NCBI GenBank assembly: GCA_024401695.1
Contig: JAKSKN010000001.1
Span: 186,001-250,000 of the forward strand
Direction: 5' to 3'
Length of the DNA: 64,000 bases
From: Bacteroidales bacterium
GTDB taxonomy: Bacteria; Bacteroidota; Bacteroidia; Bacteroidales; UBA932
The translations under genes and the position numbers were made by a program. Shown here piece after piece: positions 9,744 to 17,609 of this stretch. The notes below the pieces were generated by a model. It saw only the letters and a list, made by a program, of their open reading frames with translations. It was not told where the DNA came from and did not search any database. Numbering within the stretch: the first letter of the stretch is position 1; each line of letters begins with the position of its first letter.

Positions 9744-11525
9744 TTACAGATCTATAGGTTCTACAATCATTTCCTTTACGAATGTCTCACGATCCATCCA
9801 TGGAAACAAGTCCTCGATTGGTCTGTTCACATAACGTCTCTGAGAATTGAAGGTTGCGGCCGTACGCAGGTACTCTTGATTAGGGACTGCCATTACCTCA
9901 CAAATAATAGGCTCATTAATAGCCATGAGTTTTGCAAATCTATCCTTCATATCTTTTGTCCCGTTCACACGCATATACTTTAAGCCAAAGCATTCCGCCA
10001 CTTTCTGGAAGTCCGGTATGCTCACTCCATTTTCTGTATCTGTACCTACTGTACGTGTGCGGAAAAGTTCCACCTGGCGCTTACGAATCACCGAATAAAT
10101 ACCATTATTCACAATCACAATGTGAATTGGCATCTTATTGAAGGCGATTGTCTGCATCTCCTGAAGATTCATCATTACTGAGCCATCACCAATGACAGCT
10201 GTTACCGCATGACCACAAGCGTAATAAGCCCCCATAGCAGCTGGCAGAGCCACGCCCATGCAACCCTGTGAGGCGGGATGCAGACAACGTTGACCATTTC
10301 CATAATCAATAACAGTTGGAGTAATCAGTTCTTCCATGCCGGCATCACTCAACACAACAGCATCCTCAGGTAGTACCTCCGAAAGTGTTGCAGCAATGTT
10401 GTGAAGGTCTGCCAGCTCACTTTGCTTGTAGATGTCCTCACATTTAGGGAAAATCTGCTTCCAATGCAAACACTTGTCAACCCATGCCTGATTAGTTTTC
10501 TTGATATCAGTTTCCAGCAATTTCTCGATAGTGACCTTCACATCGGCCTTGATGAAAGAATCAATCTTTACTGTATCCTTTGAGTGTTCGTTTTCATCAA
10601 TATCTACAACGACAAGCTTTGCCGCACGACCAAACTTCTCGTATTGAGATCCGGTTGTCATGGGAGAAAGACGATTGCCCAAGCAAATGATAGCATCAGC
10701 ATTCTGAACCGTAAAGTTTCCTACTCTTGTTCCACCGATAGCGGCAACTGTACCAATACCCAACTCATTGCGAGTTCCGTATGTATCAACAGCCGAAGCA
10801 GAGAATACTACAGGAATCTTTGTCTTCTCAATGAGCTTGGCGAACTGCTCCACAGCATTGGCGGAACGAACGCCACTACCAATCAGAAATACAGGCCGTT
10901 CAGCAGCATTGATTGTTTCTACAATAGTCTTGACATCAACATCTGAAATAGGATATTCCTCAACAGGAGCCTTCCAACGAGCCAACTCTTCCGGCTCGAC
11001 ACGGGCATTCTGCAAGTCAACAGGCACATCAACCCATACCGGTCCCTTCACACCATGAGTGGCATAATATATGGCCTTATCCATGATGATACCTATTTCC
11101 TTTGGTTCCTTCACCATCTCACAGAACTTGGTGATAGGCTTCATTATCGGAATAGTGTTTGCCTCTTGGGAGCCAAAAGTACGGATAGGTTTCTCGGTAA
11201 AGTTCACAGTTTCCTTCAACCAATTTTGACCAGAAAGGAAGAAAACAGGCACACCATCCTGCCACGCATTGAGCACACCAGTAGTTGCATTGGTCGATGC
11301 GCATCCAGTTGACACTAGGCAAGCCCCCAGGTGGTTGTTATATTGAGCATATGCAACTGCATAATAAGCGGCAGCCTGCTCATGGTGTACTGATACAGGC
11401 TGGATGTCTGGATTTTTGGCGACAGCATCAGAAAGATAAAGTATTCCTCTACCTGTAATCAGTGGAATATGCTTTACACCTTCATCAACTAATCGCTGGA
11501 TTATGTAATCTGCAAGTCTTATCAT
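9744..11525 (-). CDS. Thiamine-diphosphate-dependent enzyme (acetolactate synthase-like family)
   Basis: 593 residues with the three-domain layout of the POX/AHAS family. The N-terminal pyrimidine-binding domain has the activating glutamate in VSVHHEQAAAYYAVAYA (Glu49). The central domain covers about residues 190-330. The C-terminal diphosphate-binding domain has VIGDGSVMMNLQEMQT followed by IVNN (the GDG...N metal/TPP motif). It is probably not the housekeeping acetolactate synthase: it has no ilv neighbours and is embedded among glycan genes. A decarboxylation or carboligation that prepares the NeuB acceptor is plausible but unproven. It overlaps the FabZ-like gene by an ATGA. Confidence 0.87.
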   Translation of the reverse strand: MIRLADYIIQRLVDEGVKHIPLITGRGILYLSDAVAKNPDIQPVSVHHEQAAAYYAVAYAQYNNHLGACLVSTGCASTNATTGVLNAWQDGVPVFFLSGQNWLKETVNFTEKPIRTFGSQEANTIPIMKPITKFCEMVKEPKEIGIIMDKAIYYATHGVKGPVWVDVPVDLQNARVEPEELARWKAPVEEYPISDVDVKTIVETINAAERPVFLIGSGVRSANAVEQFAKLIEKTKIPVVFSASAVDTYGTRNELGIGTVAAIGGTRVGNFTVQNADAIICLGNRLSPMTTGSQYEKFGRAAKLVVVDIDENEHSKDTVKIDSFIKADVKVTIEKLLETDIKKTNQAWVDKCLHWKQIFPKCEDIYKQSELADLHNIAATLSEVLPEDAVVLSDAGMEELITPTVIDYGNGQRCLHPASQGCMGVALPAAMGAYYACGHAVTAVIGDGSVMMNLQEMQTIAFNKMPIHIVIVNNGIYSVIRKRQVELFRTRTVGTDTENGVSIPDFQKVAECFGLKYMRVNGTKDMKDRFAKLMAINEPIICEVMAVPNQEYLRTAATFNSQRRYVNRPIEDLFPWMDRETFVKEMIVEPIDL

Positions 11526-11989
11526 TCTTTTGCCTTTGGTTTAAACTGATTCATTACATCAGGTATAGCAACAACAAGTTCAACAGAACAGACTTCTTCG
11601 CCATCGACGTAACCAGTTGATTTACCAATGGCCAAACCTCTTCTATATGACTTTAGTTCTGCAACAATCTCCATATGCATACCAGGAACAATCTTCTTCT
11701 TAAACTTCGCATTATTGACCTGTACGAAGCTTGTCTTTTTCCCTTTGTTCTCCGGATATGTAAGGAATGTCATGAGGAACATTTGGGTCAATGTTTCAAT
11801 CTGAATAAAACCTGGAACATTTGGCTCGTCTGCAAAATGGCAAGGGAAGAACCATTCATTGTAAGACCAGTTTTTATATCCCTTTGCATACTTTCCCGGT
11901 TCAGCTTCTTCTACGCAATCCAAAAAGAAGCAAGGATAACGATTCTGTTGATATTCTTGAATTTGAATAGGATCTAGACTTGTAATCAT
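11522..11989 (-). CDS. FabZ-like hot-dog fold dehydratase/thioesterase
   Basis: About 155 residues from the ATG at 11989 (an upstream TTG at 12013 would add eight residues). The FabZ active-site motif is clear: FPCHFADEPNVPGF with His51 and QIETLTQ with Glu65, matching the GHFP...PG / E pair of 3-hydroxyacyl-ACP dehydratases. With an acyl carrier protein in the same operon, dehydration of a carrier-bound 3-hydroxyacyl group is the likely reaction (inference). There is no FabH or FabB-like synthase nearby, so chain building is not encoded here. It is coupled to the TPP enzyme gene by a 4-base overlap. Confidence 0.82.
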   Translation of the reverse strand: MITSLDPIQIQEYQQNRYPCFFLDCVEEAEPGKYAKGYKNWSYNEWFFPCHFADEPNVPGFIQIETLTQMFLMTFLTYPENKGKKTSFVQVNNAKFKKKIVPGMHMEIVAELKSYRRGLAIGKSTGYVDGEEVCSVELVVAIPDVMNQFKPKAKE

Positions 11990-12009
11990 AATTAATATTC
12001 GGTTTATTA

Positions 12010-12651
12010 TCAATTTCTAATACCCACCAGTCTAACTGCCGGAGACATATATTTCGTTTTTGCCTTTAGATTCTGTGCAACAATACATCCCAAACCTATC
12101 CATACCTCATCTTCTATATTTATATTATCCGAGACGCATACGCTAATCCCCACAAAAACACGCTCTCCAAAATGAGTAAATCCAGCAATAACATCTCTGC
12201 CAGCAAAGAAACAGCTATCACCAACGGAACAATCGTGCGCAATAATAGTCCCAACGTGCAAACATACGTTATTTCCAATCACCGTGTTTTTCCCAATATC
12301 ACATTGAGGGCCAATATATACACCTTCCCCTATTTTTGCATCCTTATGGATAATGGCACCTTTCGAAATAATATTTGCAAAAGGGATTTTCCCTTTAAAG
12401 CGCTTATAGCAATAATCTCTAAATACAAAATTATTATATCCGACTGCCACAAACAAATAATCGAATTCACCACAATCATACAATTTCTCGACATCGTCAA
12501 TTTTCCCTAGTATCGGAGCATTATTGATTATTTTTCCCCTTTCTTCAAAGTCATCAAAATAACCAGTCACAACAAATTCTCCAGTGTGTTCAGCAAATTC
12601 TGTCATCTGGAGAGCAAGTTCCTTTGAACCCAAAAATGCTATCCTTTTCAT
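12010..12651 (-). CDS. NeuD-family sugar O-/N-acyltransferase (left-handed beta-helix)
   Basis: 213 residues. The N-terminal Rossmann-like sugar-binding part begins MKRIAFLGSKELALQMTE. From about residue 95 there are hexapeptide repeats (IIHKDAKIGEGVYIGPQ, then IGNNVCLHVGTIIAHDCSV) that build the beta-helix. The HD pair in IAHDCSVGD is the usual catalytic histidine site of PglD/NeuD enzymes. Known relatives transfer acetyl from acetyl-CoA to sialic acid or to amino-sugars. Its place next to NeuB-like and DegT genes fits acylation of an amino-sugar or nonulosonate. The start overlaps the stop of the ATP-grasp gene by an ATGA. Confidence 0.87.
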   Translation of the reverse strand: MKRIAFLGSKELALQMTEFAEHTGEFVVTGYFDDFEERGKIINNAPILGKIDDVEKLYDCGEFDYLFVAVGYNNFVFRDYCYKRFKGKIPFANIISKGAIIHKDAKIGEGVYIGPQCDIGKNTVIGNNVCLHVGTIIAHDCSVGDSCFFAGRDVIAGFTHFGERVFVGISVCVSDNINIEDEVWIGLGCIVAQNLKAKTKYMSPAVRLVGIRN

Positions 12652-13763
12652 ACAATATATTTTGAATCAGTTTGATAAATAAAATACCCGCTCCTATCCG
12701 CACTACATTTCACATTACGCAATTCATTATCCGTGATCTCAGCCTCAACTATCTCCGGATAATCCTTGTAGTGTTCAATGATGGGTCGTAAATTTTCAGT
12801 CTCTTTCGCTAGGAAATATACTCCCGAATGCATATTGATTGTCTTGACTGGTTCTTCAAATTCCCCAAGAGCAACATCTATCACACCCTTCAAGAAATCA
12901 TATCCTGTTGATAATCTCACCAAATCCGACCCGATGAAATCTCCACCCATACGGCCTCCTATTTCCATTACAGCAATGCGGCCTTCTTTGGTTATCTTGT
13001 ATTCCGAATGAGATGCTCCATTCGTAATGCCCAGTGCATTAAGTGCAGTTTTGGTTATATCATAAATTCTATTGTACTCAGCAGGTGTGAAATCAGCCGG
13101 CTGGTGATGTTCAAGTTCCACGAAGTATGGTGCCTCTGTGGTAACCTTGTCAGTAATCTGGAGAGGATAGTGTGTACCCTTGTATGAGATGAACTCAACT
13201 GATATTTCACGACCTTCGATAAACTCCTCAACCATCGCTTCTTTCTTGAAAGAAACACCTATCGCCCTTTCTATGGCAGCATTCAATTCCTCGTGATTGA
13301 GCACTTTAGTCACTCCTAATGAACCTGATCTATCAGAAGGCTTCACAATCAAAGGATAATCCCAAGTGATGTCTTTTGCCTCATCAACTGATTTCACCAT
13401 CTTGTATTGTGGGCAAGGAACTCCAGCCGCCATAAACGCATTTCGCATCAGGTACTTGTTGTTCGCACGAACAGCAGCTTCATATGGATTTGCAGTAAGG
13501 CCCATCCTCTCTGCAACGTAAGATACTGTTGGCGCAGCTACATCCGAAGCAATGGTGCATATGCCATCAATCTTCACATCCTGACAAACCTTGAGAATCT
13601 GCTCATGCTCAACTATAGAAATGGGATAGAAATAATCTGCCACATCCCTACATACCGCTCCGTCTTCCCAAGCAAAGCAGTGAACCTCAAGGCCCAGCTC
13701 CTTTGCTTTTTTTACAAGGGGCATCTGAAGATAACTGGCTCCTATGATTGCTAATTTTTTCAT
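12648..13763 (-). CDS. ATP-grasp ligase
   Basis: 371 residues with the biotin-carboxylase-like ATP-grasp layout: N-terminal Rossmann part (MKKLAIIGASYLQMPLVKKA), central ATP-binding subdomain (DYPLIVKPSDRSGSLGVTKV at about residues 135-155), and the metal site VMEIGGRMGGDFIG near residue 270. Such enzymes couple a carboxylate to an amine or thiol through an acyl-phosphate. In this operon it could attach an amino acid or carboxylic acid to an amino-sugar; the substrates cannot be read from sequence. It begins 43 bases after the WbuC-like gene. Confidence 0.85.
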   Translation of the reverse strand: MKKLAIIGASYLQMPLVKKAKELGLEVHCFAWEDGAVCRDVADYFYPISIVEHEQILKVCQDVKIDGICTIASDVAAPTVSYVAERMGLTANPYEAAVRANNKYLMRNAFMAAGVPCPQYKMVKSVDEAKDITWDYPLIVKPSDRSGSLGVTKVLNHEELNAAIERAIGVSFKKEAMVEEFIEGREISVEFISYKGTHYPLQITDKVTTEAPYFVELEHHQPADFTPAEYNRIYDITKTALNALGITNGASHSEYKITKEGRIAVMEIGGRMGGDFIGSDLVRLSTGYDFLKGVIDVALGEFEEPVKTINMHSGVYFLAKETENLRPIIEHYKDYPEIVEAEITDNELRNVKCSADRSGYFIYQTDSKYIV

Positions 13764-13806
13764 TGATTCAAATTCTTTTTATTAACCGTTAACCCGTATT
13801 GCTTCG

Positions 13807-14208
13807 TTACCTCATTATATCCTCTTCACCCAGCGGCTCCCACGCCCCATCCTTTGCCTCAAAAAATACCGTCCCCGGCTCTAGACACTCAAGACTATGC
13901 CATCTGCCTTTCTCCACTTGGAGAACAGGATTCTCCCCTCCAGGAACCATCAACACCTCCTCGGTGATATTGCCGTCCTCATCATAGAACCTTTCAATAA
14001 TGCTCCCTCGGACAATGACAACAGTCTCAGATGTCTTCCTATGTCTGTGAATCGGCATCCCCGTCCCCGGCTCCAGAGCGTTGAGCATTCGCTGGGAATT
14101 GTCATTCTCGCTGTTGCGCAGGTCATACGCCTGACGAAGCCGAGGGGAGGACTTGGCTTGGGAGGAGAGGGTGGAGAGAAGAGACTGTGAGATGAACATA
14201 GTGTCCAC
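13807..14208 (-). CDS. wbuC: WbuC-family cupin-fold metalloprotein
   Basis: 133 residues, typical for WbuC, a small cupin found in O-antigen and capsule loci. The metal-binding cupin motif is PIHRHRKTSETVVIVRG (HxH...E), followed by GRWHSLECLEPGTVFFE with the last histidine. Its biochemical role is not settled in the literature I know; it is usually seen as an accessory of glycan synthesis. It overlaps the stop/start region of the next gene by one base, linking the polysaccharide genes directly to the defence-like cassette upstream. Confidence 0.85.
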   Translation of the reverse strand: MDTMFISQSLLSTLSSQAKSSPRLRQAYDLRNSENDNSQRMLNALEPGTGMPIHRHRKTSETVVIVRGSIIERFYDEDGNITEEVLMVPGGENPVLQVEKGRWHSLECLEPGTVFFEAKDGAWEPLGEEDIMR

Positions 14209-15101
14209 TATTTAAGGCAACTGGTTTTCTTTTTGAGATAATTTACGAAGGCTGAGCTTGCTATGAGCATAAAGTAGGCTTCATCGGCGGATGGCTTGTA
14301 AGTTTCTGAAGCATCCAACATCGCGTGCCTAATACCTGTTGTTTTATCGTTTGTATAGTTATACAGCTTTTCAAAAGCTGATTTCATCTGCGGGTTGATT
14401 GCTAGACCTTTTGACTGAAGCTTGTTCAGCGCGGGGCCGAAAGTAGATTCGCCTGTCTTTTCGCGACAATAGGCTTCAACGGCTGAAATGGATTCCTTTA
14501 TTGAATTGGCATAATCCGGGTCGGGACGGTGGGAGTAGTGAGAAAGTGCCTTTTTCAAATGAGTTGCCGGAGTATCGTCAGCAGATACCGCCTCCAAAAT
14601 AGAGGAAATCTCCTCGTCTGATGTGATATCGGTACAGCATCCGTCAATTATCCTGTAGCCGTATCTCAGCCTCTCAAAATGGTAATTCAGTTTTACAATG
14701 AATCCCTCAATTACTGGTTTCCTAAAGTCATCGACGAAGTTCTCCGTCATATAATCTATAAGGAACTCTATACAGTCAAGTTTTTTGTACCAAGCAACAC
14801 GGTTGTCAGATATGTAATATTCCAGCTCGTCTTCTGTGCGAAAGTGATTGCCTACAAGATCTGTGTATTTCCTGTTAAGGAACTCTGTCCAGAATGCAAT
14901 CTTAAGTTTGTAGTATGACAAATCATAATACGGAACCGTCTGGATATCACCAAGAAGTTTATAATCGGCATCGTCTAAATCATTTGACAGCAGGCTTATG
15001 GTGCTAGAGACAGCGTTCATCACCGCAGAGGGCATACTTTCCCTGATCACGATGTCACTCGGTTTCTCGAATCCCATTCTTTCAGAAAATAATTGCTTCA
15101 T
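14208..15101 (-). CDS. AbiJ/HEPN-like abortive-infection candidate
   Basis: About 297 residues from MKQLFSERMGF, the start I prefer; an upstream ATG at 15140 gives a non-conserved-looking extension through a hairpin. The N-terminal part is all-helical (LSNDLDDADYKLLGDIQ onward). The C-terminal ~90 residues (IKESISAVEAYCREKTGE to the end) look like the HEPN-type C-terminal domain of AbiJ proteins, with the HEPN-like signature GIRHAML. HEPN domains are often RNases of toxin or abortive-infection systems. The remark is based on pattern recognition only. It lies 100 bases after the GHKL-nuclease gene; a 7-bp inverted repeat at 15123-15139 sits in that gap. Confidence 0.6.
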   Translation of the reverse strand: MKQLFSERMGFEKPSDIVIRESMPSAVMNAVSSTISLLSNDLDDADYKLLGDIQTVPYYDLSYYKLKIAFWTEFLNRKYTDLVGNHFRTEDELEYYISDNRVAWYKKLDCIEFLIDYMTENFVDDFRKPVIEGFIVKLNYHFERLRYGYRIIDGCCTDITSDEEISSILEAVSADDTPATHLKKALSHYSHRPDPDYANSIKESISAVEAYCREKTGESTFGPALNKLQSKGLAINPQMKSAFEKLYNYTNDKTTGIRHAMLDASETYKPSADEAYFMLIASSAFVNYLKKKTSCLK

Positions 15102-15200
15102 CCCATTTATATTAAGCACTCTTGCGGCTGCAAGCCGCATGGGTGCGTGGGGCGTTAAACCTCAGGGGTAATCTTTTTCAATTGCTAATAGTTACACACC

Positions 15201-17213
15201 CTAACGTGTGTTCAATGCAAGAATATCTTGCGTCAGACGATCAGAACCTTCTCTTGATTTTTTGTACGTTTCAACTTCGTCAGAAATAACTTGCTTGTCA
15301 AAGTTTAGTTTATCAAGGATGAAATTCTCTCTATGTTCAAACGTAAGGAACAAATCATCCCATGTCATTGCATATATTTCAAAATTATCCTGATATTGAA
15401 CCAGTAAAGGGCGGTTTTTGTCTGCAAAGCTTTTATATTGTCCCTTTATGAAATCATCCACTTCCTTACCCACGACAATGAAAGTCCATTTTCTGCGTTG
15501 TGATTGGAATTTGGGCTCTTTCAATATAATGTCCCTGTAGTCTTCAATCTGCCGAAACTGTTCTTTTCCTATCACCACTGAAGGTCGTTTCAACTCGACG
15601 ATGATATTCTCCTCAAGAAAAGTTGTATAAGAGTAATTCGGCAAAGCATGGCTTCGACTAATAAAGATATCCGGCCTACGGCGTCCATCTTCTTCCGTAA
15701 AACTACCCTTTTCTGCTTTTCCATCCAATAAGTATGTATATTCTAAAAGAGAGGCTGTGAAAGGTTTGTCAGCCGTTACAAGATTATACTGTTCGCCAAA
15801 CATCCAGTAATTCTCTTCAACAATCTTTTGTATATGTTCACGCTCTGTTGTGAACGGTTCTAATTCATAAACAAGTCGCTTTAACCCCTCAATAACCAAC
15901 AAGCGGTTCTTTATCAGAGTAATTGCAGAATTGATGCGGCTCAAAGTAGTTGCCCTTAACGTATTTGCAAGTTCATCCCTCTCATCGGGTGTTAATCGAA
16001 CTACGCTTTCTATGATCTGAATTACATTATCCCTTTCATTAGAATCAAGGAGCAGGTTCAAAAAACCTACCATTGTTTTCCTTTGTTCCGTAGAAAGTTT
16101 AAGGAAAATTTTGGGTTGCACAATATAAATACCCTGAATAGCTTCTACAAGGTCTTTTTTCTTTTGCTGACCATATCCATCATTACTGAACTTTGGCAGC
16201 ACCCCGTCGCGCTCATACTGCGCAATAAGTTCCACGGCTCCAACAGCACGGATATAATCTTTCTCTTTCTTTGCCAAATAACCTCTAAGTTTTCTCAGCA
16301 AGGTTCTATAAGTCTCGTCGCTCTGATTAACCTGTCCGTCAAGGCGAAGCCCAGGTTCCTTGTCCAAAATAAAGGTATTAAAATAGGGAGATGTTACATA
16401 CAAACTATGATGGAAAGTGGTGGATTTATTGTTGAATGAAGTCAGCACTTTGCAAACCTCTTTCAAATTGGCATTCATCAAATAATAGTAGTATTTGTCA
16501 CCAATCTTTTTAGTCCACCGTATAAAGTTACACTTAAATTCCAGTTCACCTACCTCAATAACCTGTTCCTCTATCTCGCCAATCAGCTTACGATAATCCA
16601 ATTCAACTCCTTCTATCTTGATAGAATAGGCCTTTGATTTGTTCAAAATCAAAAACCAAGCGAATTCGCTCGCCAGGAAGTCACAGAAAGAATCTTTTGT
16701 TAAATCATCTTCAATAAGATCAGAACGCATCTCGAGGAAATGGACAACTGTCCCTGTTGTTTGAATGTTATGATCCAAAACTGAAGAAGGGTCAGTGGCT
16801 TCGTATTCAGCGCGATTTGATGAACGTATTACTATCTCATATTGCTTCAGGTTACCTTCATCATCCTTATACCTCGTATTCCAAGAAGCAGCGCCTGATA
16901 TCACATTATATGAAAATCGCCCTTTTCCTTTACGTCCTCTAACATCAGAGGAACGTTGGAAAGTCTGCTTTTTATTTGAATCAAGGAAAGCGCCAAACGT
17001 ATTAGGTAATGTTTCATAATCTATACCGTTGCCATTATCAATTATCCACAAATCATCCACCCCACCAAGTTTGTTGGCATGGTAACGAATCTCCACGCAG
17101 GTTGCCCCTGCGTCAAATCCATTCCAGATGTATTCTGCTATTGCTTTCCTATAGTCATCTGTCAGGCCAGCATTCAGAACACTATTACTATTGGTGGATA
17201 ATTGAAATTTCAT
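15201..17213 (-). CDS. GHKL ATPase fused to PD-(D/E)XK nuclease (defence-like)
   Basis: 670 residues. The GHKL ATPase domain occupies the N-terminus: the N-box AIAEYIWNGFDAGAT (Glu27, Asn31), the G1 box IDNGNGI at 58-64 and a glycine-rich lid RGRKGKGRFS near 92-101, as in MORC/MutL/Hsp90-like ATPases. The C-terminal ~160 residues hold a PD-(D/E)XK nuclease core: RRPDIFI (Asp515), then IIVELKRP (Glu540, Lys542), then QFRQIEDY. This is a sensor-ATPase plus DNA/RNA-cleaving architecture, common in phage-defence proteins. Neighbours (HEPN-like, DUF262/DUF1524) support that reading. I know of no named system with exactly this gene set, but cannot search. Confidence 0.8.
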   Translation of the reverse strand: MKFQLSTNSNSVLNAGLTDDYRKAIAEYIWNGFDAGATCVEIRYHANKLGGVDDLWIIDNGNGIDYETLPNTFGAFLDSNKKQTFQRSSDVRGRKGKGRFSYNVISGAASWNTRYKDDEGNLKQYEIVIRSSNRAEYEATDPSSVLDHNIQTTGTVVHFLEMRSDLIEDDLTKDSFCDFLASEFAWFLILNKSKAYSIKIEGVELDYRKLIGEIEEQVIEVGELEFKCNFIRWTKKIGDKYYYYLMNANLKEVCKVLTSFNNKSTTFHHSLYVTSPYFNTFILDKEPGLRLDGQVNQSDETYRTLLRKLRGYLAKKEKDYIRAVGAVELIAQYERDGVLPKFSNDGYGQQKKKDLVEAIQGIYIVQPKIFLKLSTEQRKTMVGFLNLLLDSNERDNVIQIIESVVRLTPDERDELANTLRATTLSRINSAITLIKNRLLVIEGLKRLVYELEPFTTEREHIQKIVEENYWMFGEQYNLVTADKPFTASLLEYTYLLDGKAEKGSFTEEDGRRRPDIFISRSHALPNYSYTTFLEENIIVELKRPSVVIGKEQFRQIEDYRDIILKEPKFQSQRRKWTFIVVGKEVDDFIKGQYKSFADKNRPLLVQYQDNFEIYAMTWDDLFLTFEHRENFILDKLNFDKQVISDEVETYKKSREGSDRLTQDILALNTR

Positions 17214-17378
17214 TATAAACTTCGATCTATTTTTGGATAGAATTATTTCTCTTGTACTCGGCCCATCGGCATCCGCAATCTACTTTCTGAGACCGTATCA
17301 ATGCAAACACGACTCGCTTCGGTATTTCTTCCTTCTATTTTGCTATCTGCGCTAAAGGAGGGGGCAAGGTTTTTAGAA

Positions 17379-17609
17379 CTACCCCACCTCCGCCATCAGA
17401 TTCTTCCTGCCAATCAAACTGAATATTGTGATAGCATTGTCTTCATCAAGAATCCTGAGTGTCCTCAAAATCTCATTAAGAGTTGAGCCGCCGGTGGCTA
17501 TATCATCTATGACAAGGACATTCTGGTTGCCCTTTGCCAGTGAGGGTAACAAGATCGCTCGTTCCATCGTGTTCGAAGTCGAACTGGAATCTATGTTGAT
17601 AAAGTAGTA
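17379..17609 (-). pseudogene. Phosphoribosyltransferase C-terminal relic directly after the DUF262 stop codon
   Basis: Translation continues in the same frame after the TAG stop of the DUF262 gene (17610-17612) for 76 residues to a TAG at 17379. The reading holds the PRPP-binding loop VLVIDDIATGGSTLNEI, the hallmark of type I phosphoribosyltransferases, but lacks the N-terminal half of that fold. A separate start is possible at the ATG at 17567. It is either a truncated remnant or the tail of a once-longer fusion. The rest of the stretch 17214-17378 holds no gene I can support. Confidence 0.6.

Noticed and set aside
9744..11525. Housekeeping acetolactate synthase (ilvB)
   Set aside because: No ilvN or other branched-chain gene adjoins it and it is tightly coupled to glycan genes; only the family, not the function, can be assigned.
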